A stretch of 64,000 bases of DNA from the NCBI GenBank assembly GCA_934899185.1, contig CAKXYI010000005.1, positions 59,750-123,749 on the forward strand. Reading direction: 5' to 3'. Under the pieces are notes generated by a model. The model ran no database searches and was not told the origin of the DNA. It worked only from the letters and a program-made list of their open reading frames with translations. Each line of letters begins with the position of its first letter. The stretch's first letter is position 1. This DNA is from an uncultured Lachnospiraceae bacterium (GTDB lineage Bacteria; Bacillota; Clostridia; Lachnospirales; Lachnospiraceae). Shown in pieces: positions 1 through 7,504 of the stretch. The translations under genes and the position numbers were made by a program.

Positions 1-2
1 AG

Positions 3-791
3 CAGGTCGACTCGCCGTATGTGAATGCCGAGACTTACGACTATGTAAAGCCGACAAAGCCGGTGCCAAGCCGAGATGAAAAAGCAGCAAAGACGCGCAA
101 GACGCTCATCCTGCTCATCAGTATTCTGATCATTTTATCTATTGTCTTTGCTGTTGTGAAGAACGTTGTCGTAGGATTTTTCGGATCGTCTGAGTCTTGG
201 AGCAACGTCCATGTCGATGTAGAGGAAGCGACCGTGGTAGATGCAGAGTTGGGAGAGGAAGTTCTGGTAGAAGATGAGTATGGACGCAGTCTGAAAGTTT
301 CCGGTGTGGAACTTCTGGCAGAGGCAGATACCGTCGGGGGGCTGCCGACCGGGCAGCGATTGATCGCTGTGCGCGTGGAGTCAAATGAAGTGGCAGATCT
401 TGACTATGATACCTATTCTTCTTCACCGGTGGGCGATTTCTTCCTTTATTATGATGGTACTTATCGTTCCTGTGTTCCCCCTTACAAGTTTGATGATGGG
501 GGCTTTGATGATGTCATTGGCAATCGCCAGGAAATCCAGACTTATGATTTCACAAGTCAGAAAAACCATAGCGGTTATGTCTTTTTCTTTGTACCGGCGG
601 ATGCCAAGGAACTTGCTTTTGTCTACAGTGTGCAGAATGTAAAGAACGGGGATCTGGTAGAATATGTCAGAGTTCCGTTGCTCTTGGAGAGTGCAGGGGA
701 GGGGGATGCGCTTGGAACGCAATCCATGGATGAGAATATCACGACCCTGCCAAATACAGATGATGAAACAATGAAGCCGATTGTAGATTAG
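3..791 (+). CDS. Membrane-anchored protein of unknown function (5' end outside window)
   Basis: The reading frame is open to the left edge of the window, so the true start probably lies upstream; a GTG at 21 is the first visible start-like codon. The visible protein has a short basic cytoplasmic tail, one hydrophobic segment (roughly residues 28-50 counted from the GTG) and then an extracytoplasmic domain of about 180 residues rich in acidic and aromatic residues. The core, with a stretch beginning VSGVELL and ending in a strand-rich part, has the general shape of DUF4352-like immunoglobulin-fold lipoprotein domains, but that is only a resemblance. It is followed 13 bp later by another single-pass protein and then a LytTR regulator gene, so the three may be co-transcribed. 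No function can be assigned. Confidence 0.7.
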   Translation, partial: QVDSPYVNAETYDYVKPTKPVPSRDEKAAKTRKTLILLISILIILSIVFAVVKNVVVGFFGSSESWSNVHVDVEEATVVDAELGEEVLVEDEYGRSLKVSGVELLAEADTVGGLPTGQRLIAVRVESNEVADLDYDTYSSSPVGDFFLYYDGTYRSCVPPYKFDDGGFDDVIGNRQEIQTYDFTSQKNHSGYVFFFVPADAKELAFVYSVQNVKNGDLVEYVRVPLLLESAGEGDALGTQSMDENITTLPNTDDETMKPIVD

Positions 792-804
792 GAGGGGTGA
801 GATC

Positions 805-1332
805 ATGCAGGAAAATGGAAAGAGAAAACGAGGCAATGGTGTGCTAGTTATCGTTTTGATCATAGTTATCAGTATCTTCGCTTCGACCCTGTCTGATATG
901 ATCAGTTCGGTCAGCAACGCTTTAAACGGTTCCGATAACGTCCAGAGCGAGGCGGTTTTAGAGGGGGATATCACCATTGATTATCTGGGAAAGACCTATT
1001 TAGGAAACGCGCAGAATGGATTTTCCTACTATTCTATCAATGTGCCGGTCTACAATAACGGCACTTATGAGATGGGAACCGGTTACGAGATCAGGCTCAG
1101 AGTCGAGGGAGAGGACTGGACGGATGTCGATGATTTTTATAACAACGACACCACGGACTTTTCTTATTGTTATGATGACATCATACCGGCAGCCACATCC
1201 GGCATTGCCCATAGGATCTATCTGATCAAAGATGGTGTAAGTCAGGTGACGGCTACCTTCTATGATAACAGTGATGATTATTATGATGAAACGAACGGAA
1301 CAGAATTCACCTTACAGATACCGACAGAATAG
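805..1332 (+). CDS. Small single-pass membrane protein of unknown function
   Basis: 175 residues, ATG preceded by AGGAGGGG at a good distance. Residues 1-11 are basic, residues 12-30 form a hydrophobic helix, and the rest (about residues 45-175) is an acidic, Tyr- and Asn-rich domain expected outside the cell. It sits 13 bp after the preceding membrane-anchored gene and 10 bp before a LytTR response regulator, so it is probably in the same transcript. The two neighbours share topology (short basic N-tail, one helix, strand-rich outer domain) without obvious sequence identity. No family is recognised with certainty. Confidence 0.75.
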   Translation: MQENGKRKRGNGVLVIVLIIVISIFASTLSDMISSVSNALNGSDNVQSEAVLEGDITIDYLGKTYLGNAQNGFSYYSINVPVYNNGTYEMGTGYEIRLRVEGEDWTDVDDFYNNDTTDFSYCYDDIIPAATSGIAHRIYLIKDGVSQVTATFYDNSDDYYDETNGTEFTLQIPTE

Positions 1333-1342
1333 GAAATGATCG

Positions 1343-2055
1343 ATGAGGATAGCAATCGTAGAAGATGAAAAAAATTTGCAAAACAACTGATAGATGATCT
1401 GCAGCAATACGGACAGGAGACAGGGCTTGCTGTGGATGTACGTTGGTTTACGGATGGAGCGCAGATCATTGGCAACTACCGCCCGGAGTGGGATTTGATC
1501 TTATTGGATATTGATATGCCGACAATGGATGGTATCACGACTGCGCGGGCTATCCGCAAGCAGGATACAGGTGTGCTTCTTATGTTTGTCACCAATCTTG
1601 CCCAATATGCGATCAAGGGTTATGAGGTAGAAGCCATTGATTATGTCTTAAAGCCAATCAACTATCAGGCATTAAAGATGAAAATGAACAAGGCCCTGCG
1701 TATCTATCGCAATACACAGGATGCATATGTCATGTTAAAAAAAGATGGCGAGACCATGCGTATCCCTTTGTCCCATATCTATTATATCGAGGTGTCGGGA
1801 CATCGCCTGATCTATCATACCGCTGAGGGCAATATCGAAAAGTCCGGAGATAAGACCCTGACTGTTTTAGAGGAGGAACTGCGGGATAGTGGATTTGCAC
1901 GCTGTAACGCCTGCTATTTGGTCAATCTGCGTTTTGTGGAAGGTATGAACGAGCAGGAAGTTCTTGTGGGAGCGGATCATTTGGCAATTTCCAGAGGCAA
2001 GAAAAAGTCCTTTTCGCAGGAATTGCTGCAATATGCAAAAGGAAATGGTAAGTGA
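1343..2055 (+). pseudogene. LytTR-family response regulator, apparently frameshifted near codon 11
   Basis: The expected start is ATG 1343, giving MRIAIVEDEKNL and then a stop after 15 codons. The rest of the protein continues in the -1 frame from the A7 run at 1368-1374 to the stop at 2053-2055. Adding one A to that run restores a full regulator of about 237 residues. The joined product has a receiver domain (phospho-acceptor in LLDIDMPTMDG), a TMFVTNLAQYAIKGYEV-like segment and a C-terminal LytTR DNA-binding domain (HIYYIEVSGH, FARCNACYLVNL). The paralogue at 12286-13002 starts the same way (IAIVEDEK), which supports the reconstruction. Re-initiation at GTG 1432 would give a 207-residue protein without the acidic pocket. 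A homopolymer sequencing error, true decay, or slippage on the A run are all possible. Confidence 0.75.
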
Positions 2056-2371
2056 TGGAAGGGATCATAAAATTTTTTGCACCTGTCTGATCTATGATCT
2101 GACCTGCTGTGTGATCCTGCTGGTCGTTCAGGTGCAGCAGAAGCGGGAAGTAAATTTGCAGGCAGTGGTCATTGCGGCAAATGCTCTGGCTGAAAATGTA
2201 AATTATGCAAACCAGATTGGAGATGACAGTATGGTGAGTGCGATCGGAAATAACAGTACGGTCATAAACAAGATACTGGTTGTCTTGGATATTCTGGCAG
2301 CGGTATTTATGGTGCTGGGTATTGTTGGTGTGGTAAAAGACCAGAAGTTGAAAAAGAAAATGCGTAAATAG
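2055..2371 (+). pseudogene. Small two-helix membrane protein, possibly frameshifted near its start
   Basis: The C-terminal part is clear: about 95 residues with a first hydrophobic helix (LTCCVILLVVQVQ), a polar middle, a second helix (ILVVLDILAAVFMVLGIVGVV) and a basic tail. Two starts compete. ATG 2055 overlaps the regulator's TGA (TGATG) and is well spaced from AAAAGGAA at 2037, but its frame stops after MEGIIKFFAPV; one extra base between 2073 and 2085 would join it to the long frame. ATG 2045 is already in the long frame and gives 108 residues, but lies only a few bases after the ribosome binding site. I favour a one-base loss. Function unknown; it may be a membrane partner of the upstream regulator. 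Confidence 0.5.
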
Positions 2372-2384
2372 AAAATGACCGAGT

Positions 2385-2427
2385 AAAGACCCGTGTCGTC
2401 AGTAAAATTGATGACATGGGTCTTTTT
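2385..2427 (+). terminator. Rho-independent terminator
   Basis: AAAGACCC/GTGTC pairs with GACATGGGTCTTT across a short AT-rich loop and runs into a T tract. It closes the first operon, just after the small membrane protein gene. Confidence 0.85.
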
Positions 2428-2454
2428 ATATTGTGGAGAAAGGTGGTGTAAAAG

Positions 2455-2495
2455 AAAGGGATGCGGTCCCACCCTACTTTGCCCCGCATCCCTTT
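2455..2495. repeat. Perfect 12-bp inverted repeat upstream of the Pho promoter
   Basis: AAAGGGATGCGG at 2455-2466 is exactly complementary to CCGCATCCCTTT at 2484-2495, with a 17-base loop. There is no T tract on either side, so it is not a standard terminator. It may be a second barrier to read-through, a copy of a dispersed repeat, or a regulatory site. Confidence 0.6.
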
Positions 2496-2537
2496 CCTAT
2501 ACCTTGCCCCCAATATAAAATGACACCTCTACGTTAT

Positions 2538-2592
2538 TTAACACAATTTTTACACAGACCATCCCTTTCATTTTACAAAAGGATCTTATGAT
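2538..2592 (+). promoter_or_regulatory. Pho-box-like repeats and promoter of the pst operon
   Basis: TTAACA at 2538 and TTTACA at 2549 are exactly 11 bp apart, the spacing of the TTAACA repeats bound by PhoP in Bacillus; a third TTTACA lies at 2572, 23 bp on. A -10-like TATGAT sits at 2587-2592 with no good -35, as expected of an activator-dependent promoter. The site precedes pstS, and phoB/phoR-type genes lie in the same cluster, which supports control by phosphate starvation. The assignment is inferred from spacing and context. Confidence 0.6.
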
Positions 2593-2648
2593 AGACCTCG
2601 TAAAGAAAATGAAAAGAAAAAGTCTATCAGACGAAAAGGAGATCAAAA

Positions 2649-3551
2649 ATGAAATTAAAGAAAATCGCCGCAACACTTCTTGTTGCAACATTAGCACTGG
2701 GCACCATGGTAGGATGCGGAAGCAAAGGAAATGACAATACAGCAGATGGCGCAGATCAGACAGGAGCATCCGGGGACATCACCATTCTTTCCCGTGAGGA
2801 CGGATCCGGTACAAGAGGCGCATTCGTAGAACTCTTTGGTATTGAAGAAAAGGATGCAGACGGCAACAAGGTCGACATGACAACCGAGGATGCAAAGATC
2901 ACAAACTCTACCTCTGTTATGATGACAACCGTTGCAGGAGATGTAAACTCTCTTGGTTATATCTCACTGGGATCATTAAACGATACTGTGACCGCTGTTA
3001 AGATTGATGGCGTAGAAGCAACCGCAGACAACGTATCCAATGGTACATACAAGATCGCCCGTCCGTTTAACATTGCAACCAAGGGCGAGGACTTAAGCGA
3101 TGCAGCACAGGATTTCGTAAACTACATCCTGAGCAAAGACGGACAGCAGATCATCACAGACAATGGTTACATCAGCGTGGGCGAGGGTAAGGAATTTACA
3201 TCTAACAATGCATCCGGAAAACTCGTGATCGCAGGTTCCTCTTCTGTAACACCGGTTATGGAAAAACTGGTAGAGGCTTATGGCAAGGTCAATGCAAATG
3301 TTGAGATCGAAGTACAGGAAAGTGATTCCTCAACCGGTATGCAATCAACCATCGACGGTCTGTGTGACATCGGTATGGCATCCAGAGAGTTGAAGGATTC
3401 TGAAACCGAAGCAGGACTTGTGGCAACAGAGATCGCAAAAGACGGTATCGCAGTGATCGTAAACAATGACAGCGGAATCACAGATCTGACATCTGATCAG
3501 GTAAAGCAGATCTACACCGGTGAGATCCTTACATGGGATGAAGTAAAATAG
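2649..3551 (+). CDS. pstS: Phosphate-binding lipoprotein PstS (circularly permuted halves)
   Basis: 300 residues; high-affinity phosphate-binding lipoprotein of the PstSCAB importer. The signal peptide ends in a lipobox, LGTMVGC, with Cys23 the likely lipidated residue. Both phosphate-binding halves are present but in swapped order. The part with SREDGSGTRGAF, normally in the second half of PstS, comes first (about residues 45-185). The part with GSSSVTPVMEKL and DIGMASREL, normally at the N terminus, comes second (about residues 195-300). The protein ends at TWDEVK, the point where canonical PstS would run on into the SRxDGSGT segment. It is the first gene of the pst operon behind the Pho-box-like repeats. 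Confidence 0.93.
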   Translation: MKLKKIAATLLVATLALGTMVGCGSKGNDNTADGADQTGASGDITILSREDGSGTRGAFVELFGIEEKDADGNKVDMTTEDAKITNSTSVMMTTVAGDVNSLGYISLGSLNDTVTAVKIDGVEATADNVSNGTYKIARPFNIATKGEDLSDAAQDFVNYILSKDGQQIITDNGYISVGEGKEFTSNNASGKLVIAGSSSVTPVMEKLVEAYGKVNANVEIEVQESDSSTGMQSTIDGLCDIGMASRELKDSETEAGLVATEIAKDGIAVIVNNDSGITDLTSDQVKQIYTGEILTWDEVK

Positions 3552-3589
3552 GAATTCCCGACATTCAAGGAAATGAGAAAGGTCAGAAC

Positions 3590-4441
3590 ATGAAACATTT
3601 GAAAGAACAGATAATGAAGGTCATCTTTTTCATAGCGGCTTGCACTTCGGTGTTAGCCGTTGCCTTGATTTGCATCTTTTTATTCGCTAACGGACTTCCA
3701 GCGATGGGAAAGATCGGACTTGGCAAGTTCTTAACCGGCGTGATATGGAAACCTTCAAATAATATATTTGGTATATTGCCTATGATCATGGGCAGTATCT
3801 ATGTGACAGCCGGAGCCATTATCATCGGTGTACCGATCGGACTCTGTACAGCTGTTTTTATGGCGCATTATTGTCCGAAAAAGATCTATGGCATCTGTAA
3901 GGCGGCAGTCAATCTGATGGCTGGCGTACCATCCGTAGTCTATGGCTTTTTCGGACTGGTATGTATCGTGCCGCTCATGCAGGAATTGACCGGGCACGAT
4001 GGTTCTACCATGCTGACGGCTTCCATCCTGCTTGGCATCATGATCCTGCCGACCATTGTCAGCGTCTGTGAAGCTGCTATCCACAGTGTCCCGACACCAT
4101 ATTATGAAGGGGCACTTGCCCTAGGTGCGACCAAAGAGAGAAGCATTTTTCTGACGGTCATCCCGGCGGCAAAGTCCGGTATCGTAGCAGGTATCGTGCT
4201 GGGTATCGGCAGGGCAATCGGAGAGACGATGGCAGTTGTCATGGTTGCGGGCAATCAGGCACGTATGCCAAAGGGCATCACGAGAGGTGTCAGAACCCTG
4301 ACCTCCAATATTGTATTGGAAATGGGCTATGCGGCAGATCTGCACAGGGAAGCCCTGATCGCGACCGGCGTTGTCTTATTTGTATTTATTCTTTTGATCA
4401 ACTTATGCGTGGCGGCACTCAAACGTCAGGATGCAAAGTAA
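3590..4441 (+). CDS. pstC: Phosphate ABC transporter permease PstC
   Basis: 283 residues, integral membrane subunit of the phosphate importer. About six hydrophobic segments are visible, starting near residues 12-34. The binding-protein-dependent permease signature is EGALALGATKERSIFLTVIP, followed by GIGRAIGETMAV, typical of PstC/PstA. ATG is preceded by GAGAAAGGTC. It lies 38 bp after pstS and 12 bp before pstA. Confidence 0.95.
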   Translation: MKHLKEQIMKVIFFIAACTSVLAVALICIFLFANGLPAMGKIGLGKFLTGVIWKPSNNIFGILPMIMGSIYVTAGAIIIGVPIGLCTAVFMAHYCPKKIYGICKAAVNLMAGVPSVVYGFFGLVCIVPLMQELTGHDGSTMLTASILLGIMILPTIVSVCEAAIHSVPTPYYEGALALGATKERSIFLTVIPAAKSGIVAGIVLGIGRAIGETMAVVMVAGNQARMPKGITRGVRTLTSNIVLEMGYAADLHREALIATGVVLFVFILLINLCVAALKRQDAK

Positions 4442-4453
4442 GGAGGCAAGGCA

Positions 4454-5296
4454 ATGAAACAAAATTTAAAAACAGCATTAAAGCATCCCCTGTCGCTTTT
4501 GCTTTGGATCTTCATCTTATTATCTGCAGTACTTACTATGGGTGTCTTGCTCTATATCATTATCTTTATCGTGGCAAAGGGGGCACCTCATCTGTCACTT
4601 GATCTTTTTGCATGGGAATATACTTCTGACAATGTTTCCATGATGCCGGCGATCATCAATACCCTCATTATGACAGGCTTATCTCTCGTGATCGCCGTAC
4701 CGCTCGGCATTTTTGCAGCCATCTATCTGGTGGAATATGCAAAGCGCGGCAGTAAACTGGTAAAAGTTATCCGCATGACCGCGGAGACCTTGTCGGGTAT
4801 CCCATCCATTATTTATGGTCTGTTTGGTCTTCTTTTCTTTGCAACATATCTGCATTGGGGATACTCTATGTGGTCCGGTGCATTGACCTTAGTTATTATG
4901 ATCCTGCCGCTTGTCATCCGAACGACCGAAGAAGCACTCATTGCCGTACCGGATATGTATCGGGAAGCCAGTTTTGGACTGGGAGCGGGAAAGTTGCGGA
5001 CAATTTTTCGAATCATCCTGCCGGCAGCTGTGCCGGGCATCTTATCCGGCGTCATTCTCTCCATTGGACGAATTGTCGGAGAGACGGCAGCCCTGATCTA
5101 TACCTCGGGAACTGTAGCACAGACGGCGACCGATCTGACAAAGTCCGGGCGAACTCTTGCCGTGCATATGTATAGCCTTTCGCGTGAAGGATTGCACATG
5201 GATGAGGCATATGCGACAGCCTTTGTCCTGCTGATCCTCGTGGTACTGATCAATGCCATATCTGATGGCATTGCCAAAAAAGTTTCAAAAGTGTGA
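4454..5296 (+). CDS. pstA: Phosphate ABC transporter permease PstA
   Basis: 280 residues, second permease of the PstSCAB importer. It has six predicted membrane helices, the first near residues 15-40. The EAA-type loop is EASFGLGAGKLRTIFRIILP, followed by SIGRIVGETAAL, the counterpart of the PstC motif. The start has AAGGAGG ten bases upstream. It pairs with PstC in the membrane and receives energy from PstB, encoded 27 bp downstream. Confidence 0.95.
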   Translation: MKQNLKTALKHPLSLLLWIFILLSAVLTMGVLLYIIIFIVAKGAPHLSLDLFAWEYTSDNVSMMPAIINTLIMTGLSLVIAVPLGIFAAIYLVEYAKRGSKLVKVIRMTAETLSGIPSIIYGLFGLLFFATYLHWGYSMWSGALTLVIMILPLVIRTTEEALIAVPDMYREASFGLGAGKLRTIFRIILPAAVPGILSGVILSIGRIVGETAALIYTSGTVAQTATDLTKSGRTLAVHMYSLSREGLHMDEAYATAFVLLILVVLINAISDGIAKKVSKV

Positions 5297-5323
5297 GAAA
5301 GAAAAAAGGAGTCAATAAATCAT

Positions 5324-6082
5324 ATGGAGAACAAAGCAAAAATTTCCATTCAGGATCTGAATTTATATTATGGCGATTTTCATGCCCTAAAAGGCATTAA
5401 TATGGAACTGCCGGAGAAAGAGATCTCTGCCTTTATCGGCCCGAGTGGCTGCGGTAAGTCCACTTTATTAAAATCCATCAACCGCATGAACGATCTGGTG
5501 GAGGGCTGCAAGATCACAGGGCAATTGAAATTGGATGAAGAAAATATTTATGGAGATATGGATGTCAACCTTCTGCGCAAGCGTGTCGGCATGGTATTCC
5601 AGAAGCCAAATCCTTTTCCGATGAGCGTCTATGACAACATTGCCTACGGACCGCGTACCCATGGAGTGTACAGCAAGGCCAGATTGGATGAGATCGTGGA
5701 GACTTCTCTGCGCCAGGCGGCGATCTGGGACGAGGTCAAGGATCGACTGAAAAAGAGCGCACTGGGCTTGTCCGGTGGGCAGCAACAAAGGCTTTGCATC
5801 GCAAGAGCACTTGCCGTCAAGCCGGAAGTTCTGCTCATGGATGAGCCGACTTCTGCACTGGATCCGATCTCGACGTCCAAGATCGAGGATCTGGTCATTG
5901 AATTAAAGAAGGATTTTACTATCATCATGGTAACACACAACATGCAGCAGGCAGTGCGTGTATCGGATAAAACCGCCTTTTTCTTACTTGGTGAAGTCAT
6001 TGAATACGGGGAGACGGAACAGATCTTCTCCATGCCAAAGGAGAAAAAGACAGAGGATTATATTACAGGTAGATTTGGTTAA
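5324..6082 (+). CDS. pstB: Phosphate ABC transporter ATPase PstB
   Basis: 252 residues, cytoplasmic ATP-binding subunit that drives phosphate import. Walker A is GPSGCGKST (residues 39-47), the signature is [15 protein letters not shown], Walker B is [12 protein letters not shown], and the switch His lies in MVTHNMQQA. The segment around INRMNDL and the Q-loop [10 protein letters not shown] are characteristic of PstB. The length is normal for the family. phoU follows after 9 bp. Confidence 0.97.
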   Translation: MENKAKISIQDLNLYYGDFHALKGINMELPEKEISAFIGPSGCGKSTLLKSINRMNDLVEGCKITGQLKLDEENIYGDMDVNLLRKRVGMVFQKPNPFPMSVYDNIAYGPRTHGVYSKARLDEIVETSLRQAAIWDEVKDRLKKSALGLSGGQQQRLCIARALAVKPEVLLMDEPTSALDPISTSKIEDLVIELKKDFTIIMVTHNMQQAVRVSDKTAFFLLGEVIEYGETEQIFSMPKEKKTEDYITGRFG

Positions 6083-6091
6083 GGAGGAAGT

Positions 6092-6742
6092 ATGAGAAAT
6101 CGATTTGACAGACAGTTGGAAGAACTGCACGTAGAACTGATCAAAATGGGGAGTATGTGTGAGGATGTGATCCGTAAGACTTCAAAACTTTTGCAGTCCG
6201 GGGATGCCAAAGTGGCAAAGGAGATTCGCAAGGAGGATAGCAATATTGACGAACAGGAGCGTCTGGTGGAGAGTCTTTGTTTAAAACTCCTCTTGCAGCA
6301 GCAGCCGGTGGCAAAAGATCTGCGCAAGGTTTCCGCGGCCTTGAAGATGATCACGGACATGGAGCGTATCGGTGATCAGGCATCCGATATTGCGGAGATC
6401 ATAGAGACGACAGATTTTAGCGTGCCGGCCAACGATGTAAAACTGGCAAAAATGGCAGAGACGACCATAGCCATGGTGACAGAGAGCATTGATGCCTATG
6501 TCAAGCAGGATTTAAAACTGGTGCGTGAGGTCATTGCCAGAGACGATGAAGTAGACGATCTTTTCTTGGAAGTCCGTCAGGAAATTGCAGACGAAATGGC
6601 AGAAAATAGGAATCCGATGAGCAGTCTGGATCTGCTTATGATCGCAAAATATTTTGAGCGTATTGGTGACCATGCAACTAACATCGCCGAGTGGGTTGAA
6701 TTTTCTATTACAGGGATGCACAAGGATGCAGACATTTTATAA
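6092..6742 (+). CDS. phoU: Phosphate regulatory protein PhoU
   Basis: 216 residues, all-helical, with two PhoU repeats. The metal-binding type motif occurs as MERIGDQASDIAE in the first half and FERIGDHATNIAEW in the second. In known systems PhoU connects the Pst transporter to the PhoR kinase and keeps the Pho regulon off when phosphate is plentiful. The position between pstB and the two-component genes fits. AAGGAGG precedes the ATG. Confidence 0.95.
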   Translation: MRNRFDRQLEELHVELIKMGSMCEDVIRKTSKLLQSGDAKVAKEIRKEDSNIDEQERLVESLCLKLLLQQQPVAKDLRKVSAALKMITDMERIGDQASDIAEIIETTDFSVPANDVKLAKMAETTIAMVTESIDAYVKQDLKLVREVIARDDEVDDLFLEVRQEIADEMAENRNPMSSLDLLMIAKYFERIGDHATNIAEWVEFSITGMHKDADIL

Positions 6743-6749
6743 ATTTTAT

Positions 6750-6778
6750 TTGCAAGATCGCCTCCGGTGCAATACTAT
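6750..6778 (+). promoter_or_regulatory. Possible internal promoter before the phoB/phoR-type pair
   Basis: TTGCAA at 6750-6755 and TACTAT at 6773-6778 are separated by 17 bp in the 89-bp gap after phoU. This could give the two-component genes a separate basal transcript. No Pho-type repeats are evident here. Confidence 0.4.
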
Positions 6779-6831
6779 GATAGTGGTATGAAACACAGGA
6801 AACATGCGATAGAGTTCATGGAGAAGATTAT

Positions 6832-7503
6832 ATGATTTATTATGTAGAAGATGAAAAAAATATCCGGGAACTGGTAGAGTATGCACTGCTGGCAAATGGA
6901 TTTGAGATTAAATGTTTTGCGGAGGGAGCGGCCCTGTGGCAGGAACTGAGAAAAGATGTCAGACCGGAGTTGATCCTTTTGGATATCATGCTGCCGGGGG
7001 AGAATGGTCTGGAGATCTTACACCGCTTAAAAGGTGATGCCAAGACCAAGGACATTCCGGTCATCATGGTGACCGCCAAGGGAAGCGAATACGATAAGGT
7101 ATTGGGACTTGACAGCGGGGCAGATGATTACATAGCAAAGCCTTTTGGCATGATGGAAATGGTATCGCGCATCAAGGCGGTCTTGCGCCGTACCAAAAAA
7201 GAAGAGGCAGGGGATGATCTGGTCTATGAGGATATCCGGGTCTGCAATGCGTCCCATAAGGTCTTTGTGAAGGATCAGGAAGTGGAATTGACCAAGAAAG
7301 AATATGATCTCTTGTCTCATTTGATCCGCAATCAGGGCGTGGTGCTGACCAGAGATCAGTTGTTAAACAGTATCTGGGGCTATGATTTTGATGGTGAGAC
7401 GCGTACCGTGGATGTCCATGTGCGCTCTTTGCGGCAAAAGTTAGGGCAGGCAGGCGACTATGTCGCGACTGTCCGTGGGATTGGTTATCGAATAGGGGAA
7501 TGA
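6832..7503 (+). CDS. phoB: Response regulator, PhoB/PhoP type (OmpR family)
   Basis: 223 residues. The receiver domain has VEDEKN at its start, phospho-acceptor Asp51 in LLDIMLPGENG, the Thr of MVTAKG and the Lys of AKPFG. A winged-helix DNA-binding domain covers about residues 125-223, with NSIWGYDFDGETRTVDVHVR and the C-terminal VRGIGYR. It is cytoplasmic and is expected to activate the pst promoter when phosphorylated. A kinase gene starts one base after its stop, downstream of pst-phoU, which supports the phosphate role; the PhoB/PhoP choice of name is by context. Confidence 0.88.
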   Translation: MIYYVEDEKNIRELVEYALLANGFEIKCFAEGAALWQELRKDVRPELILLDIMLPGENGLEILHRLKGDAKTKDIPVIMVTAKGSEYDKVLGLDSGADDYIAKPFGMMEMVSRIKAVLRRTKKEEAGDDLVYEDIRVCNASHKVFVKDQEVELTKKEYDLLSHLIRNQGVVLTRDQLLNSIWGYDFDGETRTVDVHVRSLRQKLGQAGDYVATVRGIGYRIGE

Positions 7504-7504
7504 T

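Noticed and set aside
423..977. A 184-codon reverse-strand open frame
   Set aside because: It covers two forward genes with good start signals and resembles no family.
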